This document shows positions 33,662-43,112 of a stretch of DNA of 64,000 bases, one piece after another. Every line of letters begins with the position of its first letter. Position 1 is the first letter of the stretch. The stretch lies in NCBI RefSeq assembly GCF_024125425.1, contig NZ_JAMXWN010000002.1:248001-312000 (forward strand). The letters run 5' to 3'. This DNA comes from Sporolactobacillus kofuensis (GTDB lineage Bacteria; Bacillota; Bacilli; Bacillales; Sporolactobacillaceae). The notes below the pieces were generated by a model, which made no database searches, was not told the DNA's origin, and was given only the letters and a program-made list of their open reading frames with translations. The position numbers and the translations under genes are program-made.

Positions 33662-34897
33662 ATGAATCAAGTAGAGCCACTAACGGAAGAGATCGGGAAA
33701 CTCATCAACTGGTTAGCTTCGTTCGGAAGCACCAAAAATGGGGGCGTAACAAGATTACTATACAGCGCTCCATGGTTGGAAGCCCAGACGGCGATTAAAA
33801 AGAAAATGGAAGAAAGGGGACTTTCCGCCCGATTTGATGATGTCGGTAATGTCTTTGGACGACTTGAAGGTACCGAAGAACGTGATCGGGTGATTCTAGC
33901 AGGTTCCCATATCGATACCGTTGTTGACGGTGGCAAATATGATGGTGCATTTGGTGTTCTTGCGGCGATCATTGCCGTGAGCAGGTTGAAACAGCACTAT
34001 GGTGCACCAAAAAAAACGATTGAGACGGTTTCGCTTTGTGAAGAAGAAGGCAGTCGGTTTCACCTGGCTTTTTGGGGTTCAGGGAGTATCACCGGACGTT
34101 ATCAGCTTTCGGATGCAAGAAAAGTTACCGATACAGAGCACTTAACCCTTGAAGATGCCATGCATCAAGCGGGTTTTGGTACCGGCGTTTTCCCACCGGC
34201 AAAACGTGAGGATATTGCTTGTTTTCTAGAAACTCATATTGAGCAGGGGCAAATTTTAGAAGATGAAAAATTAGCGTGGGCTGCAGTCAGCCATATTGTT
34301 GGTATGAAGCGCATGACGATTCAATTAACCGGTGCGAGTAATCATGCCGGAACGACACCAATGAATAGTCGTCGTGATGCACTGTACGCGGCGTCACAGA
34401 TGATCTCTAGTGTGATTGGCGATGGAAAAAGTCAAAACAATGGATTGGTTGCAACTGTGGGCCAAATCAGCGTTCAGCCTAATGTCGGTAATGTGGTTCC
34501 GGGAACATGCACCTTCTCTCTTGATATTCGGCATCATGAGTATGACGTACTTAACGCATTCTACAGTAAGCAACTAGAGAAGTTTCGGTTGATTGCGCAG
34601 AGGGGGCAGATCGACCTGAACATCGAAACTTGGCTTGATGATCCTCCGGTGAAGATGGATCCAATGATGACGCAGCGCCATCTGAAATTAGCACGGGAAG
34701 CAGGTATCCCCTCTAAAAAGATGGTGAGTGGAGCGGGTCATGATTCACAGATTTTCGGAGTCTACTGCCCGACTGCCATGATGTTTGTTCCAAGTCACAA
34801 TGGCGTGAGTCATTCACCTAAGGAATTTACAAGAACAGAGGATTTGGAAATTGGGGTGCAGATGCTGATGAAGATTCTCTATCAGTTAGCCTATTAA
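33662..34897 (+). CDS. allC: Allantoate amidohydrolase
   Basis: An M20-family metal enzyme that hydrolyses allantoate to ureidoglycine, ammonia and CO2. The 411-aa protein carries metal ligands His83 (GSHIDT), Asp94 (GGKYDGAFG) and the Glu pair 128-129 (LCEEEGSRF), with the dimerisation domain and the C-terminal SGAGHDSQIF motif. It is close to N-carbamoyl-amino acid hydrolases. The following transaminase and allantoinase genes make allantoate the likely substrate. It is the first gene of allC-pucG-allB, 27 nt before the next. Confidence 0.9.
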   Translation: MNQVEPLTEEIGKLINWLASFGSTKNGGVTRLLYSAPWLEAQTAIKKKMEERGLSARFDDVGNVFGRLEGTEERDRVILAGSHIDTVVDGGKYDGAFGVLAAIIAVSRLKQHYGAPKKTIETVSLCEEEGSRFHLAFWGSGSITGRYQLSDARKVTDTEHLTLEDAMHQAGFGTGVFPPAKREDIACFLETHIEQGQILEDEKLAWAAVSHIVGMKRMTIQLTGASNHAGTTPMNSRRDALYAASQMISSVIGDGKSQNNGLVATVGQISVQPNVGNVVPGTCTFSLDIRHHEYDVLNAFYSKQLEKFRLIAQRGQIDLNIETWLDDPPVKMDPMMTQRHLKLAREAGIPSKKMVSGAGHDSQIFGVYCPTAMMFVPSHNGVSHSPKEFTRTEDLEIGVQMLMKILYQLAY

Positions 34898-34924
34898 TAT
34901 CTTTATCTAGAAAAGAGTGAGTAT

Positions 34925-36169
34925 ATGGAAAGAACGAAGGAACAAAAAATGTTAAAAATACCGCCTCGTAAAATTATGACGCCAGGTCCAGTAGAAGTGG
35001 ATCCACGGGTGCTCCGCGCAATGTCGATGCCGATACTTGGTCAGTTTGATCCGGCATTTACGCAAATTATGAACGAAGTGATGGACATGCTACGTGAAGC
35101 GTTTCAAACAAAGAACCATTGGGCGTACCCAATTGACGGAACATCACGTGCAGGACTCGAGGCAGTTATCGCAAGTTTAATTGAACCGGGCGATCGAATG
35201 CTTGTCCCTATTTATGGACGTTTTGGTGATTTGTTTGTTGAAATTGGTGAACGCTATGGTGCTGAAATTCACACGATGAACTGTCCATGGGGCACAGTTT
35301 TTGAACCGCAGGAGGTGATTAATGAACTAAAAAAAATTCGCCCGAAAGTGGTGGCCCTTGTCCATGGGGAAACATCTACGGGACGGATGCAGCCGTTGTC
35401 GGAAATTGGTCACGCTTGCCGGGAGTTCGACGCTCTACTGGTCGTTGATAGCGTGGCAACTTTCGGAGGGGCGGATGTTCGTGTGGATGAATGGTGTCTC
35501 GATGCAGTAATTGGCGGCGCGCAAAAATGCCTTTCCGTACCATCAGGAATTACACCAATTACTTATAATGAGCGCGTTGAAAAAGTGATTCTAAGCAGGA
35601 AAAAGGTGGAACGCGGCATTGCAACGGATTCAGATAGACGAGCAGCGTCCGTCATGCCGATCCGCAGTAATTATTTTGACCTTAGCCAGTTACAGGATTA
35701 TTGGAGTGAACGCCGTCTCAATCATCACACCGAAGCGACATCAATGGAGTATGCATTGCATGAGGGGCTGCGTCTTGTCCTAGATGAAGGGCTTGCTGCG
35801 CGTTTTATTCGACATAAAGTGAATGAAAAAGCGTTGATGGTAGGCATCGAAGCAATGGGGCTCGAGTTGTTCGGAGATCCTGATTGCAAAATGCCGACGG
35901 TCACATGTGTCGCAGTTCCAGATGGCGTGAGTGCTGATGATGTACGTAATGTTTTGCTAAAGCAATTTGGTATCGAGATTGCCGGATCTTTCGGATCACT
36001 CCAAGGAAAAATCTGGCGAATCGGCACGATGGGGTATGGCTGCCGCAAAGATAATGTACTTGCTGTACTTGCCGGACTGGAAGCGTCCCTCATTCGATGT
36101 GGGGGTTCCGTTAATCGAGGGGAAGCGCTGCAAGCAGCACTGGATGTGTATGATGAAGCAGCTGAATAA
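34925..36169 (+). CDS. pucG: (S)-ureidoglycine-glyoxylate aminotransferase
   Basis: A PLP fold-type I class V transaminase converting ureidoglycine and glyoxylate to oxalurate and glycine. The PLP lysine is Lys201 in GGAQKCLSVPSG, with the N-terminal MTPGPVEVDP and DGTSRAGLEA typical of the alanine-glyoxylate transaminase/PucG group. At 414 aa the length is usual. Placement between allantoate amidohydrolase and allantoinase favours PucG over serine or alanine transaminases. The product oxalurate needs a further enzyme, for which the amidase at 26357 is a candidate. Confidence 0.88.
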   Translation: MERTKEQKMLKIPPRKIMTPGPVEVDPRVLRAMSMPILGQFDPAFTQIMNEVMDMLREAFQTKNHWAYPIDGTSRAGLEAVIASLIEPGDRMLVPIYGRFGDLFVEIGERYGAEIHTMNCPWGTVFEPQEVINELKKIRPKVVALVHGETSTGRMQPLSEIGHACREFDALLVVDSVATFGGADVRVDEWCLDAVIGGAQKCLSVPSGITPITYNERVEKVILSRKKVERGIATDSDRRAASVMPIRSNYFDLSQLQDYWSERRLNHHTEATSMEYALHEGLRLVLDEGLAARFIRHKVNEKALMVGIEAMGLELFGDPDCKMPTVTCVAVPDGVSADDVRNVLLKQFGIEIAGSFGSLQGKIWRIGTMGYGCRKDNVLAVLAGLEASLIRCGGSVNRGEALQAALDVYDEAAE

Positions 36170-36219
36170 GCTCATGTCTTGATGGGCGGATCTTTTTACT
36201 TTAAAGGGAGATGAAGGCC

Positions 36220-37575
36220 ATGCCTTACGACTTACTGATCAAGAACGGTGATGTTGTGCTCGCTCATGAAGTGAAAAAACTTGATATCGGGATTAAGGAT
36301 GGAAAAATAGCCGCTTTAGGTGACCTATTAGAGGATCAAGCGGAGAAAGTCATCAATGCAAAAGGTAAGACGATAGTTCCTGGAATGATTGATGTTCATG
36401 TTCATTTTGATGAGCCGGGTCGTGAAAACTGGGAAGGATTCGACACAGGATCGGCGATGCTCGCTGCCGGTGGCTGTACCACTTTTTTTGATATGCCGCT
36501 TAACGGGATTCCATCAACTGTCAATAAAAAGGTGTTTGATGAGAAGGTTGTGATTGGCGAGGCAAAATCACACATTGATTTCGGCCTTTGGGGCGGACTT
36601 GTACCGGAGAATTTGATGGATTTGGAAGGGCTGGCCCATGCAGGCGCGATCGGCTTCAAAGCATTTTTATCCCCTTCCGGTAATCCTTATTTCCATTCAG
36701 TAGATGATTCTTCACTTCTTGAAGGCATGAAGCGTATCGCAAAACTTGGAGCAGTGCTTGCCTTGCATTCGGAAAGTGCGCCGATGGTTACCTTCCTTCA
36801 AAAGGAAAAAGAAGCGCAAGGATTAACGGGCTATGATGCTTACGCTGAGTCACGACCCGTACTTGCGGAGATCGAAGCTGTCTCACGTGCCCTAATGTTT
36901 GCCGAGCTGACCGGATGTCCGCTTCATTTTGTTCACATAAGCAGTGCTGAAGCTGTCGACCTGATTCAAACAGCTAAAAAGAAGGGGCAGGATGTAACGC
37001 TCGAAACTTGTCCACATTATTTGCTCTATAACCATGATGATTTTCGCCAAGTTGGTGTCGTTGGGAAATGTGCGCCACCGCTTCGCTCGGAATCTGAGCA
37101 GTATGCGCTTGTTGACCGTCTTGCTCATCAACAGATTGATATGATTTCTTCTGATCACTCCCCATGCGAGTGGAAAGACAAACAGAAAGATAATTTATTT
37201 GAAGCTTGGGGCGGGATTAGTGGTGGACAATTTTCACTGCTGAGCGCTATAGAAATTGCCCTCGCGCATCATCTTCCGCTAACTCAAGTCGCTGAGTGGA
37301 CAGCGAAACGTCCGGCTGAGCGTTTTAGGATTGCAGCAGAAAAGGGAGAAATCCGTGAGGGAGCGGATGCCGACCTTGCGCTTGTTGCCCTTGATGTCCC
37401 TCATGTTGTGACAAAGGATACGCTGTTTCAAAAGAACAAATTCAGTTTATATGAAGGTCATGTTTTTCCGTCAAGTATTCAGATGACGATCAGTCGGGGT
37501 ACACTTGTTTATTCGACTGACAAGCAGATAAATGATGAAGCAAAAGGTAGATGGATCCGCCCATCCAAAATATGA
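36220..37575 (+). CDS. allB: Allantoinase
   Basis: A cyclic amidohydrolase opening allantoin to allantoate. All metal ligands are present: His60 and His62 (DVHVHFDEPG), the carboxylated Lys147 (GFKAFLSP), His183 (ALHSES), His239 (FVHISS) and Asp312 (SSDHSPC). The RENWEGFDTGS motif and 451-aa length point to allantoinase more than dihydroorotase. ATG 36220 lies 9 nt after GGGAG; the ATG at 36211 is immediately against the SD. It is the last gene of the set, followed by a terminator. Confidence 0.93.
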   Translation: MPYDLLIKNGDVVLAHEVKKLDIGIKDGKIAALGDLLEDQAEKVINAKGKTIVPGMIDVHVHFDEPGRENWEGFDTGSAMLAAGGCTTFFDMPLNGIPSTVNKKVFDEKVVIGEAKSHIDFGLWGGLVPENLMDLEGLAHAGAIGFKAFLSPSGNPYFHSVDDSSLLEGMKRIAKLGAVLALHSESAPMVTFLQKEKEAQGLTGYDAYAESRPVLAEIEAVSRALMFAELTGCPLHFVHISSAEAVDLIQTAKKKGQDVTLETCPHYLLYNHDDFRQVGVVGKCAPPLRSESEQYALVDRLAHQQIDMISSDHSPCEWKDKQKDNLFEAWGGISGGQFSLLSAIEIALAHHLPLTQVAEWTAKRPAERFRIAAEKGEIREGADADLALVALDVPHVVTKDTLFQKNKFSLYEGHVFPSSIQMTISRGTLVYSTDKQINDEAKGRWIRPSKI

Positions 37576-37602
37576 TCTCCATACGATCAAAAATTCTATG
37601 CG

Positions 37603-37634
37603 AAATCCGCTCTGAAAGAGATGCGGTTTTTTTT
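37603..37634 (+). terminator. Terminator of the allC-pucG-allB unit
   Basis: AAATCCGC and GCGGTTT arms with an 11-13 nt loop and a run of eight T. A second weaker hairpin (AAGATCA/TGATCTT) with a T-run lies at about 37731-37770. The remaining DNA to 37924 has no gene. Confidence 0.8.
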
Positions 37635-37924
37635 ATACCTTCAACTGGTAACGCCTAAAAAATAAATGGATTTAAGGACAGAAACCACCTACATTAACAA
37701 ACAAACTTCACAGAAATCGGACCAACATAGGGAAAGATCACGAGAAGGCTGCTGCTCTCTTATGATCTTTTTTCTATTTTTCATGATGAGAGATTTAAAA
37801 AAGTAGTTTTTCAAAACTTTTGTCAACGAGAACCAGGTCCATTACACCGATTTATGAGCTCTATTTATTAAAAAAAGAATGGTATAATATAAGCGCATTC
37901 AAAGAGAACGGGGGAACATTGATT

Positions 37925-38881
37925 ATGGATACAACACCGCTATTTCTAGAACCTGCGCTTCATAATAAAATTTGGGGTGGAACTCGGCTACGGGATTTGT
38001 TTGGGTACAAGATTCCGAGTGAAACGACTGGTGAATGCTGGGGAATTTCTGCGCATCCAAATGGTCCAGCTGTGATTAAGAACGGTTCGCTTGCGGGACA
38101 AACACTTGCCGATGCATGGGCGCAACATCGTGAGTTCTTTGATAATTATGAGGGAGATGATTTCCCACTTTTGACAAAAATTCTCGATGCACGCACGGAT
38201 TTATCCGTTCAGGTGCATCCTGATGATGCTTACGCCCAAGCAAAAGAGCATGTCCCGTTTGGTAAGACAGAATGCTGGTATATTATTGATTGCGATGAAG
38301 GTGCTGAGATTGTCTATGGACATACTGCACCATCTCGGGAAGCATTCCGCCAAGCAGTTGAAGAGAAAAAGTGGGACAGCTTGTTGCGGCGTGTAAAAGT
38401 GAAGCCGGGTGACTTTTTCTATGTACCAAGTGGAACAATCCATGCTATTGGAGGCGGCTGCCTTATTCTTGAAACGCAGCAGAGCTCAGACACCACCTAC
38501 CGTGTCTATGATTACGATCGCCCTGGCGCAGACGGTAAACTGCGCGAACTGCATATTCAGCAATCTATAGAAGTCTCTAATTGTCCACATCGTGATCCGA
38601 AACTCACTTATCATGTACGTCAAGAGGCAGAAGCCAAATTCACTGAACTGCTTAGAGAAGATTTGTTCACCGTTTCTCATTGGGAGGTTCGTGGGCACAC
38701 GGAGCCGATCCAGAAGAATTGGCCATTTTTACTCGTGAGTGTTCTGGATGGTCAAGGCAAACTTCAGATTGAACATGAAAACTATGAATTGAACAAAGGC
38801 GATCATTTGGTTGTCCCGGCTTCAGTCAAATCACTACAAATCTTGGGAACCCTGGATTTGATTGTTTCGAGCCCTGTATAA
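37925..38881 (+). CDS. manA: Mannose-6-phosphate isomerase, class I
   Basis: A zinc-dependent isomerase of fructose 6-phosphate and mannose 6-phosphate, of the 318-aa short form found in bacilli. Zinc ligands lie in VQVHPDDAYA (His), GKTECWY (Glu) and SGTIHAIGGG (His). The closing LETQQSSDTTYRVYDYDR is a family hallmark. ATG 37925 follows GGGGGA; the frame from 37820 runs through noncoding DNA. TATAAT near 37883 could be a -10 element. The next gene begins directly at the stop codon. Confidence 0.93.
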   Translation: MDTTPLFLEPALHNKIWGGTRLRDLFGYKIPSETTGECWGISAHPNGPAVIKNGSLAGQTLADAWAQHREFFDNYEGDDFPLLTKILDARTDLSVQVHPDDAYAQAKEHVPFGKTECWYIIDCDEGAEIVYGHTAPSREAFRQAVEEKKWDSLLRRVKVKPGDFFYVPSGTIHAIGGGCLILETQQSSDTTYRVYDYDRPGADGKLRELHIQQSIEVSNCPHRDPKLTYHVRQEAEAKFTELLREDLFTVSHWEVRGHTEPIQKNWPFLLVSVLDGQGKLQIEHENYELNKGDHLVVPASVKSLQILGTLDLIVSSPV

Positions 38882-39331
38882 ATGCGTACGAAGCGAAGAA
38901 AGCCTGCAATTATGGTGGTTGGTGCACCTAATCAATGTTCGTTATCAAATAGAATTGGGACCAACGGGACAGCGAGGATGCAGCGTAAGTGGAAAAAGAA
39001 ATTCATGATCCGGCGTGATCGTGGTGATGCACGTGTCCTTTACCTAGGAAGACCAGGTGAAGAGATTCGTGCAGAAGATTTACGTCAAGCGGAGAAAACG
39101 ATTGCACGATGCAGCGCCGTCCTACTTCTTCAAGATGTTGTGGTTGGCGTAGCCCTGCAGACCGCTGCCCTCGCCAATAAGTATCATGTGAAGGTATTGA
39201 TTGATTCAGAACCGATGCTGTCTCTTAATGACAAGATCAAACGTGTAGCGGAACAACTGACAGTGATGTCGATGAATGACAAAAAGCATACATCCGCCAA
39301 AAAATGGCGGAAAAGAAGAAACATTGCGTAA
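38882..39331 (+). pseudogene. Ribokinase/PfkB-like remnant or divergent small protein
   Basis: A 149-aa reading frame beginning right after the manA stop, without a good SD. The segment IRAEDLRQAEKTIARCSAVL followed by LLQDVV..AALANKYHVKVLID resembles the middle of ribokinase-type PfkB kinases, where two helices precede a beta strand. An N-terminal GARV-like stretch (DARVLYLGRPG) also fits. The C-terminal anion hole and the catalytic GAGD segment are missing, and the protein ends in a Lys/Arg-rich tail. It is most likely a truncated gene. A new small basic protein is the alternative. Confidence 0.5.
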
Positions 39332-39341
39332 ACCAATAAGA

Positions 39342-39397
39342 TGAACGAACCCTCCGAAGTTGGACAATGATGTTGCCAGCTGCGGGGGGTTCGTTTG
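39342..39397. terminator. Possible terminator hairpin
   Basis: AACGAACCCTCCG and CGGGGGGTTCGTT can pair over a 23-nt loop between convergent genes. Only weak T-runs follow, so efficiency is uncertain. Confidence 0.45.
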
Positions 39398-39445
39398 GAA
39401 TTGTTCTTATTCAATTGTCTTTTCTTCATAAAGTTATAAATAGAC

Positions 39446-40489
39446 TTACCGAGAGAAAACAATTGCAATGGCAATGATGCCGACCAAGACAATCCAGGCA
39501 ATCGGACGGGCCATATTGACCGTGTAGCCAATCCCAACTCGCTTTTCCACAAAAATTGACGGGTCGGAGCGATTGAAATAGAAGAGCCCCCAGATCCACT
39601 TGTCATCGTCATCAAGGATTGGTCCGGTTGCACGCTTGCTACGGACAAAGCGGTTATAGAGTAAAATCATTGCGGTGAGAAAACCGAGATCAACAAGTGT
39701 AACGATTATATACAACAGCGTGCGGACAGGTGTAATAAAGCCGATGACGATCAGTAAGAAAAGAAGCTCAGAAAGCAGACAAAAGACGATCAGAAAAATG
39801 CCCATCATTTTTCGATACCGTGCGTAACCGGGGGCAGCATTCGGATTGCCTTTTACGGATGCCGGTGCACGCCGGATGAAAAGAATAAGGATACCTAGAA
39901 GCATTTCAATGAAGACCGGCGACAGAACGGAATGCCAAGATTTCGGCACCCATCGATCTGGACCGGCGATTCCAAAGTGCGTCGGAATTGACTCGGCCAT
40001 GTACGGATAGCCAAACCAAACGACAGCGAGTGTAGCACTGAACAGTGGAATCAGGATTAGAAACCAGCGCAGTGACAGCACGGATTCTCGATCACTTTTT
40101 CCAACCTCGACAATAATTTTATCCGTGGTCAACTGGGCACTCGGCACCATACTGTGCTTCAGTATCCGAGTCCGCCGGTTTGCAAGAACAAAAATGAACG
40201 AATCGATGAAAAAGAGCGCAAACAGAGTGATGTTAAAGCCAGCCGTCACGGTTCCTTTTGGTAAGAAAAAAGGAAGAATGAAAAGAATGAGTAAGAGTGC
40301 AAGTGCGGTGCTAATTGCCTCGATCAGATAACGTCGGCGAATCGTTGCTGCCTGGGCATGTTGCCAGATCGCCTCATCCCCAAAAACCACACCAAACAGA
40401 ACGTTCGTTCTTGAAAACCAAGGCTGCAAAATAAAGAGACAAGCAACAAGGATATAGGTGCAGATAAAAATAAGATTGTTTCCACTCAT
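39446..40489 (-). CDS. DUF1648/DUF5808 multi-pass membrane protein
   Basis: A 347-aa membrane protein with about eight hydrophobic segments. The mid-protein IPTHFGIAGPDRWVPKS is the DUF1648 signature, shared with SdpI-type immunity proteins. The C-terminal DDDDKWIWGLFYFNRSDPSI is the DUF5808 pattern. Its start overlaps the end of a GntR regulator by 4 nt. Such GntR plus DUF1648 pairs are common in bacilli, and the membrane protein may respond to cell-envelope stress or a toxic peptide. That role is inferred. Confidence 0.8.
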   Translation of the reverse strand: MSGNNLIFICTYILVACLFILQPWFSRTNVLFGVVFGDEAIWQHAQAATIRRRYLIEAISTALALLLILFILPFFLPKGTVTAGFNITLFALFFIDSFIFVLANRRTRILKHSMVPSAQLTTDKIIVEVGKSDRESVLSLRWFLILIPLFSATLAVVWFGYPYMAESIPTHFGIAGPDRWVPKSWHSVLSPVFIEMLLGILILFIRRAPASVKGNPNAAPGYARYRKMMGIFLIVFCLLSELLFLLIVIGFITPVRTLLYIIVTLVDLGFLTAMILLYNRFVRSKRATGPILDDDDKWIWGLFYFNRSDPSIFVEKRVGIGYTVNMARPIAWIVLVGIIAIAIVFSR

Positions 40490-40875
40490 GGTTCGTTCCC
40501 CTCCAGTTCGTCATACTGATGATCAATCATGTGATGAAGTACGGCTCGGTCGATGCGGCGGGTGATTGCCTCAGAAACGATTGCCCGCAACTGATCTCCG
40601 GATGTTTGAAGAAAATCAGCAGCACTTTTTGCAGCATTTCCTGCTTTGATAAAGGTTCCTCGGCTACGCTGGATTTCGATGAATCCTTCGTTTTGCAGTA
40701 ATTTATAGGCCTTGTTTACTGTATGGAGATTAACGCCGATTTCCGCACCAAGTGTGCGCACGGAAGGTAATGCATCGCCATCCTGAAGCTGGCCGGAGGC
40801 GATTCCGGTGACAATTCCATTTCGTATTTGCATATAGATCGGCTGATCCGAACTGAGATCAATAGTAAGAAGCAA
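40486..40875 (-). CDS. GntR family regulator, YtrA/YhcF type
   Basis: A 129-aa repressor-type protein. Residues 10-75 form the GntR winged helix (QPIYMQIRNGIVTGIASGQL, LPSVRTLGAEIGVNLHTVNK, AYKLLQNEGFIEIQRSRGTF). The short C-terminal tail lacks a ligand domain, as in the YtrA subfamily, whose members often control neighbouring membrane-protein genes. TTG 40875 lies 9 nt after AGGAGG. It is probably autoregulated through the palindrome at 40905-40925 and transcribed with the DUF1648 gene. Confidence 0.88.
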   Translation of the reverse strand: MLLTIDLSSDQPIYMQIRNGIVTGIASGQLQDGDALPSVRTLGAEIGVNLHTVNKAYKLLQNEGFIEIQRSRGTFIKAGNAAKSAADFLQTSGDQLRAIVSEAITRRIDRAVLHHMIDHQYDELEGNEP

Positions 40876-40904
40876 GTTGATTGACCTCCTTTTATTGTTC
40901 TATC

Positions 40905-40925
40905 TGTTATACTATATGTATAACA
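40905..40925. promoter_or_regulatory. GntR operator candidate
   Basis: TGTTATAC-N5-GTATAACA is a perfect 8-5-8 palindrome 30 nt before the gntR start codon. It contains the 15-mer ATCTGTTATACTATA (from 40902) that also occurs upstream of the HAD gene at 16579. Confidence 0.65.
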
Positions 40926-41039
40926 CAAGCTGAATGAAACGTCTATAAGGCAAATGACTAAAATGTAAATCGAACGAGCGAAGGTAAGGCTCTCCGTTCG
41001 AATCTGTTGAAGCATGGCATATAAAATGAGCAAAATAAT

Positions 41040-41084
41040 GAAACCCCCGAATAAGGACAAAGATCTGTCCAACCTCGGGGGTTC
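41040..41084 (-). terminator. Terminator of the hydroxyacid dehydrogenase gene
   Basis: AACCCCCGA and TCGGGGGTT arms, with an inner GGACA/TGTCC stem, just after the stop codon at 41111 on the minus strand. Confidence 0.8.
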
Positions 41085-41110
41085 TTGTATGACTCAATTT
41101 TTTTAGTTAA

Positions 41111-41974
41111 TTATTTCTTCTTTAAAAAGTCATAAATAGTGGCAAAGTCATAGTCGCCCTTGCCTTCTTGCTGACAAAGACCATAGAATGCTTTCACCAT
41201 GTTTGAGAGCGGAAGTGCGAAGCCATGCCCATACGCTTCCTCAGATGCAAGTTCCATATCTTTATAGATGCTGTTAACCTTGAAATCTGCATTCGCGAAG
41301 TCTTCCTTCATGATCTTATTTTCTTTGAAATGAAGGATCGGAGCTGCCGTCGGTCCTGCAAACAGTGACTTAATGATCCCTTCTTTATCCAAACCAAGGC
41401 TTTCGCCAAATGCCACGGCTTCGGAGAAGGCAGCAACCGTTTGTCCGAGCATCAAATTGTTGACCAGTTTCATCGCTGTACCAGTGCCATTTGCGCCTTT
41501 ATGATGGACTTCTTTACCTAATATTTTGAGAAGTGGTTGTGCGTCTTCGAGATCAGCCGCTGCGCCACCGACAAAGAAAATCAATTCACCTTTTTCTGCA
41601 GGCCCTGTTGAACCGGCAACCGGTGCATCGAGAAAACGGATTTCTTTTTGACTTGCGGATTCAGCGAGTTTTACCGATTGAGTGGGGCTGATTGTGCTGC
41701 TATCGATCCAAAGTGTGCCAGGCTTCATGCCGCTAAGTAGGCTATTCTGCCCATAAGCGACGGCGTCAACAGCCTGGGGGTTTGCGAGCATCGTGAACAC
41801 AATGTCTGCCTGTTGACCAACTTCTCGAGGAGAATCCGCCCATTTTGCTCCTTTTTCAATAAGAGGGTCAGCCTTCGACTTGGTTCGATTGTAAATTACG
41901 AGATCATGCCCTGCGTCAATAAGTCTAGCGGCCATCCGACTGCCCATAATACCAATGCCGATAAATCCAATCAT
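41111..41974 (-). CDS. NAD(P)-dependent beta-hydroxyacid dehydrogenase
   Basis: A 287-aa enzyme of the 3-hydroxyisobutyrate/tartronate semialdehyde reductase family. The N-terminal GFIGIGIMGSRMA is the dinucleotide fold, DAPVAGSTGPAEKGEL the substrate loop, and the catalytic Lys lies in GTAMKLVNNLMLG near residue 171. ATG 41974 follows AGGGAGA; TTG 41977 is an alternative. Reduction of tartronate semialdehyde from glyoxylate would link it to the purine island, but it lies 3.5 kb away and no glyoxylate carboligase is present. The substrate is open. Confidence 0.85.
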   Translation of the reverse strand: MIGFIGIGIMGSRMAARLIDAGHDLVIYNRTKSKADPLIEKGAKWADSPREVGQQADIVFTMLANPQAVDAVAYGQNSLLSGMKPGTLWIDSSTISPTQSVKLAESASQKEIRFLDAPVAGSTGPAEKGELIFFVGGAAADLEDAQPLLKILGKEVHHKGANGTGTAMKLVNNLMLGQTVAAFSEAVAFGESLGLDKEGIIKSLFAGPTAAPILHFKENKIMKEDFANADFKVNSIYKDMELASEEAYGHGFALPLSNMVKAFYGLCQQEGKGDYDFATIYDFLKKK

Positions 41975-42163
41975 CAACGTCTCTCCCTACCTATGGTTTC
42001 GACCTTTTTCCCCGGTCGGAAAACCATTTATTCGATAACATTGTCTAATGACAGCTTAGCATAGTAGAGATGAAATACACACCAAATTGCCTTATCTCTA
42101 ACGTTTTGGGCGTTGTACCAGTGTTATACTAGTCACAATGGAACAAAGAACGGAGGTTTTATT

Positions 42164-43075
42164 TTGATTGAACTCATTACCACTGCAGAGTCGTATCAGC
42201 AGGCTGAAGCGCTGCTTGACGCGGGGGCGGACACACTTTATGTTGGCGGTCATCCATTTGGGCTTCGTTTGCCAAATCCGTTGAGCATTGAAGAAATCGG
42301 GAAAATTGTCACATATGCACATCGTCGTGGAAAAAAAGTGACGGTTGCGTGCAACGCTTTGATGCACAATGAACAGATTGAGAAGTTGCCGCTCTATTTG
42401 ACTCGACTTGCAGAATTAGAAGTCGATACAATAACTATTGGCGATCCGGGTGCCATTTTTGTACTCAAGGAACTTCAATTGCCACTTAAATTCTTCTATG
42501 ATGCTGGGACACTCGTTACGTCAGCAGAACAGATTGCCTTTTGGATCGGTCAAGGTGCTTCAGGAGCTGTTGCCGCTCGTGAATTAACCTTGAAAGAATT
42601 AATTGCGATGCAACAAAAGCTCGAGCAGCCGATTGAGGTCCAAGTCTATGGACCAACGTGCATTCATCAGTCCGGCCGCCCACTGCTCACGAATTACTAC
42701 CACTATACCGGCAGCGATGGTCCGGTGACTAAGGATCAGGGACTTTACTTACGTGATCCGAAAAATGAGGAGAGTCAATATCCAATCTTTGAAGATGAAG
42801 ATGGAACCCATATTTTCTCGACAGAAGATTTGTCACTAATGGGGCAACTGAAGGTAATGCATGAGCAAGGTCTGAATACGTGGAAGTTGGATGGCGTTTT
42901 GCTTCACGGAGAGGCCTTTGTAAGGGTTGCAGCACTTTTTCATGAAGCACGACTAGCAATAGAGTCAGGGGCTTTTGTCCCAGAGAGTTTCTGCAATCGC
43001 TTAGCAAAACTGCAACCGGAACACCGGCCACTTGGTACCGGATTTTACATGAAAAATCCTGAAGATGTCCATTAA
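42164..43075 (+). CDS. yrrN: U32 family protein, TrhP/YrrN-like tRNA hydroxylation factor
   Basis: A 303-aa protein of the peptidase U32 family. In bacilli YrrN and YrrO act in prephenate-dependent formation of 5-hydroxyuridine in tRNA. The N-terminus ELITTAESYQQAEALLDAGA and the middle QVYGPTCIHQSGRPLLTNYY (the U32 motif in diverged form) are family-typical. TTG 42164 has GGAGG eight nt upstream; the earlier in-frame TTG at 42113 has no SD. It is followed 37 nt later by the larger U32 gene, in the same order as in B. subtilis. Confidence 0.88.
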   Translation: MIELITTAESYQQAEALLDAGADTLYVGGHPFGLRLPNPLSIEEIGKIVTYAHRRGKKVTVACNALMHNEQIEKLPLYLTRLAELEVDTITIGDPGAIFVLKELQLPLKFFYDAGTLVTSAEQIAFWIGQGASGAVAARELTLKELIAMQQKLEQPIEVQVYGPTCIHQSGRPLLTNYYHYTGSDGPVTKDQGLYLRDPKNEESQYPIFEDEDGTHIFSTEDLSLMGQLKVMHEQGLNTWKLDGVLLHGEAFVRVAALFHEARLAIESGAFVPESFCNRLAKLQPEHRPLGTGFYMKNPEDVH

Positions 43076-43112
43076 TTGCAAAGATATGATGGTTACTTCA
43101 TGAAAGGGAACG

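Noticed and set aside
41111-41974. Assigning the hydroxyacid dehydrogenase as tartronate semialdehyde reductase of the purine pathway
   Set aside because: No glyoxylate carboligase is present and the gene is 3.5 kb away on the other strand; the family has many substrates.
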